From Pseudomonadota bacterium (GTDB lineage Bacteria; Pseudomonadota; Alphaproteobacteria; Rhizobiales; Hyphomicrobiaceae), in contig JAEVZQ010000191.1 of the NCBI GenBank assembly GCA_023392135.1, positions 1-13,063 on the forward strand: a stretch of DNA of 13,063 bases, in the 5' to 3' direction. A program made the position numbers and the translations under genes. The notes below the pieces were generated by a model that searched no databases, had not been told where the DNA came from, and worked only from the letters and a program-made list of their open reading frames with translations. Position 1 is the first letter of the stretch. Each line of letters begins with the position of its first letter. This document shows, piece after piece, positions 6,263 through 13,063 of the stretch.

Positions 6263-7138
6263 ATGACCGAGAGCACCGAGACCAGCCTGCGCGGGGCATC
6301 GGCGGGGCGCAATCGTGGCTCAGGCGCTGGCAGCGCGGGGGCATCGAGCGAGACCACACAGCTCGGAGCCATGGGCAAGGCGTTCGCAATTCTCGAAGCC
6401 ATCGCCAACGCCAAGCAGCCGATGACCATGGCGGAGCTGGTGCGTGCCTGCGGTCTCACCAAACCCACAGCACATCGCATCACGACGATGCTGGTGGAAA
6501 TGGGCTATCTCGACAAGGAACCGCTGAAGCGCGGGCTGATCGAAGGGCCACGGCTGATCTCGCTGGCTCTGACGACGCTTGCCGCCGCCGCACCCCGCAG
6601 CCGCCGCCAGGCCATTCTCCGTTCCGTCTCGGAAAAGACGGGGGAGACCTGCAACTTCGGCATTCTCGTCGGCTCTGACGTCATCTACCTCGATCGTGTC
6701 GAGGCCAAGTGGCCGTTAGCGCTCAGGTTCGAGGCGGGCAGTCGCGTGCCCGCGCACTGCACTGCCATCGGCAAGCTGCTGCTGGCGCTGCTGCCCGCTC
6801 ATGAGCGCACGGCGGCAATAGCCAGCATGCCGCTGACACCTTGCACGAGCCGATCCATTACCGATCCGGTGAAGCTCTGCGAGGCTCTGGAGCGGATCAA
6901 GCGCACGCGAATCGGCATCGACGACGAGGAGTTCATAGAGGGGGTCGTGTGCGTCTCAGTTCCGGTCCTGACGAGTGGCGGCCAGGTGGTAGGGGGCATC
7001 GCCGTTTCTGCCCCGTCGGCGCGCATGTCCCTGCAGGAGGCGCTCTCGTTCGTGCCCGCCATGCACGACGCCGCAAAAAAGCTCGGCGCCACCTACGTGA
7101 ACACGGATAAGAACAAGGTCACGCAAGACGCGCTCTGA
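6263..7138 (+). CDS. IclR-family transcriptional regulator
   Basis: This 291-aa regulator has a winged helix-turn-helix at about residues 35-100 (AFAILEAIANAKQPMTMAEL, then CGLTKPTAHRITTMLVEMGY) and a C-terminal IclR effector-binding domain at about 115-275. The latter shows YLDRVE, RVPAHCTAIGKLLLALLP and GVVCVSVPV, all family signatures. The first 33 residues are a Ser/Gly/Ala-rich extension with no clear function. GGAAGG lies 8 bases before the ATG, so the start is secure. It is divergent from the TPP/flavin reductase/dehydrogenase operon across 98 bases, the classical layout for an IclR protein and its target. The effector would be a pathway substrate or intermediate, probably a small acid as for many relatives, but it is unknown. 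Confidence 0.93.
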   Translation: MTESTETSLRGASAGRNRGSGAGSAGASSETTQLGAMGKAFAILEAIANAKQPMTMAELVRACGLTKPTAHRITTMLVEMGYLDKEPLKRGLIEGPRLISLALTTLAAAAPRSRRQAILRSVSEKTGETCNFGILVGSDVIYLDRVEAKWPLALRFEAGSRVPAHCTAIGKLLLALLPAHERTAAIASMPLTPCTSRSITDPVKLCEALERIKRTRIGIDDEEFIEGVVCVSVPVLTSGGQVVGGIAVSAPSARMSLQEALSFVPAMHDAAKKLGATYVNTDKNKVTQDAL

Positions 7139-7253
7139 CCTGAGGTGGCTTTCCCGCAATGGTGGGTAGCCAGCCACTTCGCACGACACTGGCAAGCCAT
7201 TGGTGTAAAGGTTGCGGCAGGCGCGACAGCGCAGGATTGTTCCGGAACCGGGG

Positions 7254-8216
7254 ATGAAGGAGCCGAGCGTTGAACCGGCTGGCGACGAGCGGGATGCTGA
7301 ACCGCTACCGCCAGCACCCGAGTCTATCTCGATCGATTTGTCGGCTGCCGAAGGCCTGCCGAGATCCGCGCAGCGCAGGATGTGGTCGGCGAGTTTGCTG
7401 GCGGCCTTCTCGGCGCACGCGCTGATTCTGATCGGCGCGACCTGGGCACCGAGCCTGCGCTCCGTTGGTGCCGGTGGGCAGGAGCTGGAGGCGATCGCTA
7501 TCGACATCGTCTCATCCAAGGTGCTGGAGAGCCGGCTGGCCGGTGCCCAACCCGATGCTGCGGCCCCGGAGCTTGTCGATCATGCAGCTCCTGGCGCCGC
7601 GCCATCGCAGGCGAGCATGGCCACCGTCGATCAGATGCCGGCCGAGCCAGAACCCGAGCCGCAGCCGGCGGCTCCCAAACCCGATCTGGTCATTCCGGAA
7701 GCCAAGCAAGAGGAGCCGCCGCCCGAGCCGGATGAAATCGCACTCGCGATCGCCGACGAGCAGCTCGAAAAGCCTGACGACCAGCAGCCGGAGGTCGAGC
7801 CCGAGCGAGTTAGTGAGCCGCAGCTTCAATCCGCTGCTCCCTCTCAAGGATCGGAGGCGAGCGAGGCGGCCGATGAGGGTGGCGCGGTCGCCCGGGGGAT
7901 GGATCTGGTCGAAACGCCAGGCCAGCAGGCGGCTGCAGCCAGTCCCGGCCTCGCCAATGAGTACGCCAAGACCGTCATCGAGACGCTGGCGCGCCGCAAA
8001 CCGCGAGCAACCGCCGGCGTACGTGGAACCGTGCGCATCAGTTTCAAGGTCAGTGCGTCCGGTGACGTGCAGGACGCGCGGGTTCTGCGGTCGAGCGGGA
8101 GGAAGGTGCTCGACGAGGCAGCCCTTGTTGCCGTGCGCAGCGCGAAGTTCCCGGCGCCGCCGCCAACGCTTGCCAGCGCTCAGCTCAACTACGAGGTGCC
8201 CTACATCTTCCGATGA
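7254..8216 (+). CDS. TonB-family energy transducer
   Basis: This 320-aa inner-membrane protein has the TonB layout. A cytoplasmic N-terminus is followed by one membrane helix at about 43-64 (WSASLLAAFSAHALILIGAT), with Ser and His placed like the conserved Ser/His pair of TonB. Then comes a long Pro/Glu/Ala-rich periplasmic spacer (about 95-230) with EPEPEPQPAAPKP. The C-terminal TonB domain (about 248-320) contains GTVRISFKVSASGDV, VLDEAALVAVRSAKFPAPP and a final YEVPYIFR. TonB couples the proton-motive force from ExbB/ExbD to outer-membrane receptors. No exbB, exbD or receptor gene is in the window, and I see no Fur-like site. The cytoplasmic N-terminus of about 42 residues is long for TonB. 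I chose ATG 7254; a TTG at 7212 would add 14 residues. Transcription may be independent of the IclR gene, 115 bases upstream. Confidence 0.85.
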   Translation: MKEPSVEPAGDERDAEPLPPAPESISIDLSAAEGLPRSAQRRMWSASLLAAFSAHALILIGATWAPSLRSVGAGGQELEAIAIDIVSSKVLESRLAGAQPDAAAPELVDHAAPGAAPSQASMATVDQMPAEPEPEPQPAAPKPDLVIPEAKQEEPPPEPDEIALAIADEQLEKPDDQQPEVEPERVSEPQLQSAAPSQGSEASEAADEGGAVARGMDLVETPGQQAAAASPGLANEYAKTVIETLARRKPRATAGVRGTVRISFKVSASGDVQDARVLRSSGRKVLDEAALVAVRSAKFPAPPPTLASAQLNYEVPYIFR

Positions 8217-8328
8217 CTGCGCCTGATTCACGTAAATTCAAGCAATGGTCGACTCTCATCAAAGCTTTGTCTGAATTCGTTGAGCATATCCAACGACCGC
8301 TAACCGCTTCCTGAACTTTGGAGAACCC

Positions 8329-10029
8329 ATGGCGCGCCTTGCTCGCAGTCTCGATCACCCCGAGGACCGCTATGACGTCATTGTCGTAGGTTCGGGCTAC
8401 GGCGGCGGCGTCGCGGCCTCGCGGCTTTCACGCGCAGGAAAGCGCGTCGCAGTGCTGGAGCGGGGACGCGAATTCCTGACGGGCGAGTTTCCCGGCCGCT
8501 TTCCTGACCTGCGCAACGAGCTGCAGGTGCGGGGCAAGCGGATGAACATGGGCCGGGAGACCGCACTCTATGACGTGCGGGTCGGCGAGGACATGCACGT
8601 GCTCGTGGGCTGTGGGCTCGGTGGTGGATCACTGGTCAATGCCGGTGTGGCGCTGGAGCCCGATGCACGCGTCTTCGCCGACGAGGTCTGGCCCGGTCAG
8701 ATTGCGCAGGACGGGTTACTCGCCCGAGGTTTCCGCCGTGCGCGTCGATGGCTCAGCCCATCGAGCGACCCCAGAGCTTCCGAGCACACGAAATTCAAAG
8801 CGCTGGCGACAGCCGGCCGGATGCTGAACGCCGAGCCGATAGCGCCGACCGTCGTCGTCAACTTCGAGGAGAAGGTGAACGTGGCCGGCATCGCTCAGCC
8901 GGCCTGTACACGCTGTGGCGACTGCTGCGGGGGATGCAATGTCGGCGCGAAGAATACCGTCGCCCTGACCTATCTGCCTGACGCGGTTCGCCATGGCGCA
9001 CATCTGTTCACGGAGGCGATGGTCCGGTCACTCTCTCGCGACCCAGACGGACACTGGCGCATCCAGGTCCGGCGACTGGATCAATCAAACGGCAAAGAAG
9101 CCGAGATCACCCTGTCCGCAGAGGTCGTCATCCTCGCCGCCGGCACTCTCGGGTCGACTGAAATTCTTCTGCGATCGCAGGCGGATGGCCTCGCACTCTC
9201 GCCACGGCTGGGTGAGCGCTTCTCAGCGAATGGCGACATCATCGCCTTCGGCTATGGTGCGAATGTGCCTGTCAATGCGGTCGGGGTCGGTCATCCTCCG
9301 CGATTCGAGCTCGGCGACCGTGTCGGCGCCTGCGTCTCGGGGCAGATCGAGCTGCGCGATGCCATCGACCTGGCCCAGGAGCTGACGGTCCAGGAAGGCG
9401 TCCTGCCATCCGCACTGGCACCTGTCCTACCGGTCCTGTTCATGCCGAACGGTCGGCTCCTCGGAGCCGTGCAGAGCCTCATCAGCGGCGTCTACAAAGG
9501 GCCATTCGCCCGCCTTCAGACCTTCTTCGCCGTCTCTCACGATACCTCCGCCGGCCGCCTGGTGCTCAACGGCGAGCGGGTCACAGTCTCATGGCCGGGC
9601 GCAAAGGACGAGCCGGTTTATCAGCGGCTCGATGCGATCCTCTCGAAGCTGGTCAGCGGAGTCGGCGGCAGCTACGTGAAAAACCCGCTGTCGGGCACCC
9701 TCATGGGTCATCAGCCGGCAACGGCACATCCGCTCGGCGGGTGCATCGTAGCCCGCGAGCGCGCAGACGGCGTCGTCAATCACAAGGGTCAGGTCTTCGA
9801 TGGACGCCCCTCGGCGGGATCCAGCGACATCCATGAGGGCCTGTACATCATGGACGGCGCGGTGATCCCCCGCTCGCTCGGCGTCAATCCGTTGCTGACC
9901 ATCACCGCGCTTGCCGAGCGGGGGATGCTGCACATGGCCGAGGACTTCGGCCTCTCGTTCGATGCCGAAGCCATTCCTGTGGCGGTGCCGGCAACGCCTG
10001 CCACTCCGGGCGCTTTGGCGCCCGAATGA
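8329..10029 (+). CDS. GMC-family FAD oxidoreductase, cholesterol oxidase (ChoD)-like
   Basis: This 566-aa flavoprotein of the glucose-methanol-choline family is the subgroup related to ChoD-type cholesterol oxidases and oxidises an alcohol using FAD. The Rossmann loop GSGYGGGVAASRL (21-33) and VLERG (42-46) bind FAD; VLVGCGLGGGSLVNAG (91-106) is the GMC signature. TAHPLGGC (465-472) carries His467, the likely catalytic base, and SLGVNPLLTITALAER (516-531) closes the FAD site with Asn520. Cys193, 196, 199, 200 and 203 form a compact cluster (CTRCGDCCGGCNVGAKNT) resembling the Cys-rich segment of ChoD relatives. No signal peptide or Tat motif is visible, so it is probably cytoplasmic. GGAG lies 5 bases before the ATG. 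It stands alone after TonB (112-base gap) and converges on nth with 3 bases between the stops. The substrate is unknown; a sterol is not implied. Confidence 0.9.
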   Translation: MARLARSLDHPEDRYDVIVVGSGYGGGVAASRLSRAGKRVAVLERGREFLTGEFPGRFPDLRNELQVRGKRMNMGRETALYDVRVGEDMHVLVGCGLGGGSLVNAGVALEPDARVFADEVWPGQIAQDGLLARGFRRARRWLSPSSDPRASEHTKFKALATAGRMLNAEPIAPTVVVNFEEKVNVAGIAQPACTRCGDCCGGCNVGAKNTVALTYLPDAVRHGAHLFTEAMVRSLSRDPDGHWRIQVRRLDQSNGKEAEITLSAEVVILAAGTLGSTEILLRSQADGLALSPRLGERFSANGDIIAFGYGANVPVNAVGVGHPPRFELGDRVGACVSGQIELRDAIDLAQELTVQEGVLPSALAPVLPVLFMPNGRLLGAVQSLISGVYKGPFARLQTFFAVSHDTSAGRLVLNGERVTVSWPGAKDEPVYQRLDAILSKLVSGVGGSYVKNPLSGTLMGHQPATAHPLGGCIVARERADGVVNHKGQVFDGRPSAGSSDIHEGLYIMDGAVIPRSLGVNPLLTITALAERGMLHMAEDFGLSFDAEAIPVAVPATPATPGALAPE

Positions 10030-10032
10030 ACG

Positions 10033-10752
10033 TCAAAGCTCGGTGGGGAGAGTCTTGGCTGGGTAGGTGCAGAGGTCGTTGATGAGGCAGCGCGGGCACT
10101 CGGGCTTTTTCGCCTTGCAGACATAGCGGCCGTGCAGAATCAGCCAATGGTGGGCATGCGTCGCGTACTCGGGCGGTACGATCTTCAGGAGTTGCTGCTC
10201 CACCTCCAAAGGAGTCTCTCCGTCGGCCAGTCCGGTGCGATTGGCGACGCGGAAGACGTGCGTGTCGACGGCCATGGTCGGTTGGCCGAAGGCGACGTTC
10301 AGAACCACGTTGGCCGTTTTCCGGCCGACGCCCGGCAGGCTCTCGAGGGATTCGCGATTATCGGGAACCTTGCTCTCGTATTTGGAAACCAGCTCCTGCG
10401 ACAGCGCGATGACATTCTTCGCCTTGTTTCGGTAAAGGCCGATCGTCTTGATCGCCTCCCGAACGCGATCCTCGCCGAGCGCAATCATCTTTGCGGGAGT
10501 ATCGGCGATCTTGAACAGCGGCCTCGTCGCCTTGTTCACGCCGGCATCGGTCGCCTGCGCCGAAAGCACGACGGCGACAAGCAACGTAAACGGATCGTGA
10601 TACTCGAGCTCGCTCTTCGGCTCGGGATTAGCGGCCGCAAAACGGCGGAAGATCTCATGAATTTGATCCCGGGAAAGCTTTGCCCGCGGTCGTGCCTTCG
10701 CCGCCTTGACCTTCGATCGCCTCACGCTTGAGAACTTCTCCTTGGCGTCCAT
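10033..10752 (-). CDS. nth: Endonuclease III (DNA glycosylase/AP lyase)
   Basis: This 239-aa base-excision repair enzyme removes oxidised pyrimidines and cleaves at the abasic site. The helix-hairpin-helix LPGVGRKTANVVL (139-151) holds catalytic Lys145, and VDTHVFR (162-168) holds catalytic Asp163. The C-terminal [4Fe-4S] motif is complete: Cys212, 219, 222 and 228, with spacing C-x6-C-x2-C-x5-C. LLVAVVLSAQATD (57-69) is also characteristic. A Lys/Arg-rich N-terminal stretch (1-25) makes it somewhat longer than the E. coli enzyme. I chose ATG 10752; a TTG at 10785 would add 11 residues that overlap the divergent promoter region. It is divergent from the DUF2244 gene, with only 38 bases between starts, and converges with the GMC gene. 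Confidence 0.97.
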   Translation of the reverse strand: MDAKEKFSSVRRSKVKAAKARPRAKLSRDQIHEIFRRFAAANPEPKSELEYHDPFTLLVAVVLSAQATDAGVNKATRPLFKIADTPAKMIALGEDRVREAIKTIGLYRNKAKNVIALSQELVSKYESKVPDNRESLESLPGVGRKTANVVLNVAFGQPTMAVDTHVFRVANRTGLADGETPLEVEQQLLKIVPPEYATHAHHWLILHGRYVCKAKKPECPRCLINDLCTYPAKTLPTEL

Positions 10753-10790
10753 GGTTATCCGCTGAAGATGCGCTAGAATTGGCAAGTCTC
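10753..10790. promoter_or_regulatory. Divergent start region between nth and the DUF2244 gene
   Basis: Only 38 bases separate the two start codons, so each promoter must lie partly inside the other gene. TAGAAT (10774-10779, + strand) resembles a -10 box, but it would leave a leader of only about five bases and no matching -35 is visible. No clear operator is seen. Confidence 0.25.
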
Positions 10791-11285
10791 ATGGCCGAGA
10801 ATGACCCGCGAATGCAACCCAATTCCGGTTTCCATGCCATCCTGACCCCGCACCGGTCACTCAGCCCTTTCGGATTCGTCGTTCTGATGACGATCATCGG
10901 CGGTGTGAGCTTCGTGCTCGGGATGATGTTCCTGATGATGGGCGCCTGGCCCGTCTTCGGGTTCTTCGGCCTGGACGTCCTGCTGATCTACATCGCCTTC
11001 AAGCTCAACTACCGCTCAGGTCGGCGGTTCGAGCTGGTCGATGTGACGCGCGAGCTGGTGACCGTCACCCGCGTCCACCCCTGCGGCCGACGGGAGAGCT
11101 TCGACTTCAACCCGTTCTGGGCGCGCGTTCTCCTCAGCGAATGGCCGGATGGGCGCACGGAGCTGCGGCTTTCGGCGCATGGCCGTGAGCTGCTGTTCGG
11201 GCAATTTTTGACGGACGAGGAGCGCCGCGACTTCGCCTCCGCCCTCAGAGGCGCGCTGGTCGACGCACGCGGCGCGCGAATCTAG
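10791..11285 (+). CDS. DUF2244 domain-containing membrane protein
   Basis: This 164-aa protein has the pattern of the DUF2244 family: FHAILTPHRSLSPFGF (14-29), two adjoining hydrophobic segments (about 27-50 and 52-71) with GAWPVFGFFGLDVLLIY, then AFKLNYRSGRR (69-79). A soluble C-terminal half follows with FDFNPFWARV (104-113) and FGQFLTDEERRDFASAL (136-152). The two segments probably form a membrane hairpin with both ends in the cytoplasm. The family has no established biochemical role. I chose ATG 10791 because an upstream TTG at 10728 would run inside nth; a further ATG at 10812 is possible, and neither has a strong ribosome site. The gene sits between two DNA-repair genes, which is suggestive but proves no repair function. 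Confidence 0.88.
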   Translation: MAENDPRMQPNSGFHAILTPHRSLSPFGFVVLMTIIGGVSFVLGMMFLMMGAWPVFGFFGLDVLLIYIAFKLNYRSGRRFELVDVTRELVTVTRVHPCGRRESFDFNPFWARVLLSEWPDGRTELRLSAHGRELLFGQFLTDEERRDFASALRGALVDARGARI

Positions 11286-11288
11286 AGG

Positions 11289-11327
11289 GCGACGGGGGCG
11301 GGACGGCAAGAATCGGGTCGCCGTCGC
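11289..11327 (+). promoter_or_regulatory. Mutually exclusive hairpins upstream of the Ada-like gene
   Basis: GCGACGG (11289-11295) can pair with CCGTCGC (11321-11327). GACGGC (11302-11307) can pair with GCCGTC (11320-11325). Both use the same right arm, so only one can form at a time. No T-run follows, so neither looks like an intrinsic terminator. They might affect read-through or translation from the DUF2244 gene into the Ada-like gene. Function unproven. Confidence 0.3.
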
Positions 11328-11384
11328 GTGGCAGGAGCCTTAACTGTTCACTCTGCCTACACTCATCAGATGCACAGGCATGCC

Positions 11385-12287
11385 ATGTTGCAGCAGCTCG
11401 ATTTCCACACCATGAGCCCCGTCCAGGACGAGCCCGCGCGCGACTATGCCATCGTCCGTCGCGCCATCGCGTTCCTGTCCGAGAATTGGGAGGAGCAGCC
11501 CGATCTCGATCGCCTCGCCCGCCATCTGGGCTTGAGCGCAGTCCATTGCCAGAAGGTGTTCAAGCGCTGGTGCGGCTTAAGCCCGAAGGAATTCGTGCAG
11601 GCCATAACTGCCGATCATGCCCGCCAGCTTCTGGCCGACTCCGCCAGCGTGCTCGAATGCGCCCACGAGGTGGGCCTGTCGGGCGGAAGCCGCCTGCATG
11701 ACCTGTTCGTCAGCCACGAGGCCATGACGCCGGGCGATTTCAAACGACGGGGGGCCGGCCTAGAGCTTGCGTACGGCTTCCATAAATCTCCGTTTGGCGA
11801 TGCGCTGCTGATGGTCACGAGCCGCGGTCTGGCGGGACTTGCCTTCGTCAACGAGGACGAGGGGCAGACTCGTGCCGACCTTCTGGCCGATATGACACGT
11901 CGATGGCCGCGGGCGACCTACGTCGAGGCGCCGGAACGGACCCAGCCGCACTTCAACCAGATCTTCGATGTCTCGCAGTGGACCCCGGAGCAGCCGGTTC
12001 GCATCGTGATGATCGGCACGGATTTCGAGGTGCGCGTGTGGGAGGCGCTGCTGAAGATCCCGATGGGACGCGCCGTCAGCTATTCCGATATCGCTCGCCA
12101 CATCGGCTGTCCGACGGCCTCGAGGGCAGTTGGCTCGGCTGTCGGCCGCAACCCGATTTCCTTCGTCGTACCGTGTCACCGCGTCCTGCGTGGCGATGGC
12201 AATCTCGGCGGGTACCACTGGGGCGTTACGCGCAAACGCGCGCTGATCGGCTGGGAGACTGGCCGGCTGCTGAGCCGGGCAGGGTAA
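11385..12287 (+). CDS. Ada-like HTH/methylated-DNA-protein-cysteine methyltransferase
   Basis: This 300-aa protein joins an AraC-type DNA-binding domain (about 20-120; LDRLARHLGLSAVHCQKVFK, then ASVLECAHEVGLSGGSRLHD) to an O6-methylguanine-DNA methyltransferase (about 128-298). The suicide active site is PCHRV (263-267) with acceptor Cys264. The C-terminal domain also has MGRAVSYSDIAR (227-238), RAVGSAVGRNP (247-257) and GYHWGVTRKRALI (276-288). The N-terminal zinc/phosphotriester-sensing domain of E. coli Ada is missing, so it can repair O6-alkylguanine but should lack the classical phosphotriester switch. This two-domain form is common in alphaproteobacteria. I chose ATG 11385, with AGG at 11375-11377; ATG 11370 or GTG 11328 would add 5 or 19 residues. 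It follows the DUF2244 gene by about 100 bases and may share its transcript. Confidence 0.9.
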   Translation: MLQQLDFHTMSPVQDEPARDYAIVRRAIAFLSENWEEQPDLDRLARHLGLSAVHCQKVFKRWCGLSPKEFVQAITADHARQLLADSASVLECAHEVGLSGGSRLHDLFVSHEAMTPGDFKRRGAGLELAYGFHKSPFGDALLMVTSRGLAGLAFVNEDEGQTRADLLADMTRRWPRATYVEAPERTQPHFNQIFDVSQWTPEQPVRIVMIGTDFEVRVWEALLKIPMGRAVSYSDIARHIGCPTASRAVGSAVGRNPISFVVPCHRVLRGDGNLGGYHWGVTRKRALIGWETGRLLSRAG

Positions 12288-12293
12288 TTACCC
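12282..12293. repeat. Perfect palindrome across the stop codon of the Ada-like gene
   Basis: GGGTAATTACCC is a perfect 12-base palindrome that includes the TAA stop (12285-12287). It lies between the convergent Ada-like and leuD genes. A wider pairing, CCCGC (12291-12295) with GCGGG (12318-12322), could form a loose hairpin. There is no T-run, so a terminator is not established. Confidence 0.4.
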
Positions 12294-12336
12294 GCCACAC
12301 CCGATGAAGCGAGATGAGCGGGCTGTTCTGGCGCGA

Positions 12337-12942
12337 TCAGGCCCACGGCCGGGCAGCGGCCACCTTCTTCTCGTAGGCGCCGATCGAATTCTCTTTCTGC
12401 ATCGTCAGGCCGATGTCATCGAGGCCGTTGAGCAGGCAGTGCTTGCGGAATGCATCGATCTCGAAGGTGATGACGCCACCATCGGGCCCGCGAATCTCCT
12501 GCTTCTCCAGGTCCACTGTGATCTTGGCGTTGGCGCCGCGGCTGGCATCGTCGAGCAGCTTCTCCAGCTCCTCCGGCTTCACCCTGATGGGCAGAATGCC
12601 GTTCTTGAAGCAGTTGTTATAGAAAATGTCGGCGAAGCTCGTCGAAATGACGCAGCGGATGCCGAAATCCAGAAGCGCCCAGGGCGCGTGCTCGCGACTG
12701 GAGCCGCAGCCGAAATTCTCACCCGCAACCAGGATCTCGGCACCGCGGTAAGCCGGCTTGTTCAGGACGAAATCGGGGTTCTCGTTCCCGTTCTCGTCAT
12801 AGCGCAACTCGTAGAACAGCGACTTGCCCAGCCCCGTGCGCTTGATCGTCTTCAGGAACTGCTTGGGGATGATCTTATCCGTGTCGATATTTATCATCGG
12901 CAGCGGCGCCGCCACGCCGGTGAGCGTCGTGAATTTCTGCAT
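12337..12942 (-). CDS. leuD: 3-isopropylmalate dehydratase small subunit
   Basis: This 201-aa protein is the swivelling small subunit of isopropylmalate isomerase, which with LeuC (the iron-sulfur subunit) converts 2-isopropylmalate to 3-isopropylmalate in leucine biosynthesis. Signature stretches are all present: [14 protein letters not shown] (18-31), [17 protein letters not shown] (74-90, the substrate-binding GCGSSREH loop), [17 protein letters not shown] (103-119) and [10 protein letters not shown] (171-180). The length is normal. GAGG lies about 7 bases before the ATG. No leuC or leuB is in the window: the Ada-like gene is convergent on the downstream side, and upstream sequence ends 121 bases before the edge. 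The gene may therefore belong to a leu operon reaching in from the right, or have its own leader. Confidence 0.97.
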   Translation of the reverse strand: MQKFTTLTGVAAPLPMINIDTDKIIPKQFLKTIKRTGLGKSLFYELRYDENGNENPDFVLNKPAYRGAEILVAGENFGCGSSREHAPWALLDFGIRCVISTSFADIFYNNCFKNGILPIRVKPEELEKLLDDASRGANAKITVDLEKQEIRGPDGGVITFEIDAFRKHCLLNGLDDIGLTMQKENSIGAYEKKVAAARPWA

Positions 12943-12979
12943 GCTAACCCTCGGCCGAGTTTTCCCCGCCCCCGAGCCT

Positions 12980-13063
12980 TCAGAGCGGTCCGATCGCGTT
13001 CATAAACGCGAGAAGGCGCGTCCGCGTCAAGCACCTCAACGGACGCGCTTGTCGACGTAGCAT
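12980..13063 (-). other. Short leucine-containing open frame upstream of leuD, possible leader peptide
   Basis: On the minus strand an ATG at the very window edge (13063) opens 27 codons ending in TGA (12980-12982), 37 bases before leuD. Six codons are for Leu (CTA, TTG, TTG, CTT, CTC, CTC) and several for Arg. Leader peptides rich in the regulated amino acid are known to attenuate leucine genes in other bacteria, but those have adjacent Leu codons and a terminator, which are not clear here. The ribosome site would lie outside the window. It may simply be a chance frame. Confidence 0.2.
12995..13048 (-). repeat. Two hairpins upstream of leuD
   Basis: CGCGTT (12995-13000) pairs perfectly with AACGCG (13005-13010) around a 4-base loop. 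GCGCGTCCG (13016-13024) pairs perfectly with CGGACGCGC (13040-13048) around 15 bases. Both lie in the leader of leuD. Neither is followed by a T-run on the minus strand. They may be the end of an upstream gene's transcript, a leader structure or a dispersed palindrome. Confidence 0.45.

Noticed and set aside
7144..7202. Inverted repeats GTGGCT/AGCCAC and CAATGG/CCATTG between the IclR and TonB genes
   Set aside because: Stems of only six pairs with long loops and no T-run; not enough for a terminator or operator call.
1..13063. CRISPR array, tRNA/rRNA genes, transposase or integrase
   Set aside because: I looked for regularly spaced repeats, cloverleaf-like sequences and recombinase motifs on both strands and saw none. 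A tool-based scan could still find a weak tRNA-like remnant.

Overview
The window is high-GC, tightly packed DNA that looks like an alphaproteobacterium, probably of the Hyphomicrobiales. The reasons are the high GC of nearly all genes, the nth/DUF2244 pairing, an Ada-type protein made only of HTH plus methyltransferase, and the general style of the proteins. I cannot name a genus. I see no tRNA, rRNA, CRISPR array or transposase.

Layout, left to right. (1) 1-628, + strand: the last codons of one gene and the whole TPP-binding subunit of a split 2-oxo-acid decarboxylase (sulfopyruvate/phosphonopyruvate decarboxylase-like), joined by an ATGA overlap. (2) 629-1789: a small island of lower GC with an unrecognised 78-aa protein and an overlapping GNAT acetyltransferase of the TacT toxin type, then a hairpin terminator. 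This is the most unusual part of the window: it is laid out like a toxin-antitoxin pair, but the small partner does not look like the usual ribbon-helix-helix (DUF1778/TacA) antitoxin. Short related repeats bracket the island. (3) 1790-6164, - strand: a likely catabolic operon, read right to left as a full-length TPP enzyme, an Old Yellow Enzyme-type flavin reductase and an NAD(P)-dependent aldehyde dehydrogenase. A divergent IclR-family regulator (6263-7138, +) is its likely controller. (4) 7254-8216, +: a TonB-like energy transducer with no ExbB/ExbD beside it. (5) 8329-10029, +: a cholesterol-oxidase-like GMC flavoprotein with a cysteine cluster. (6) 10033-12287: a DNA-maintenance group, with endonuclease III (-) divergent from a DUF2244 membrane protein and an Ada-like alkyl-DNA repair protein (+). 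(7) 12337-12942, -: leuD of leucine biosynthesis, with two hairpins and a short leucine-containing open frame upstream at the window edge.

How the genes fit together: the operon in (3) would suit oxidative breakdown of a 2-oxo acid or an unsaturated carbonyl compound. The TPP enzyme would make or cleave C-C bonds next to a carbonyl, the flavoenzyme would reduce an activated C=C bond, and the dehydrogenase would oxidise the aldehyde. The substrate is not visible in the sequence. The DNA-repair genes and leuD are ordinary chromosomal housekeeping genes.
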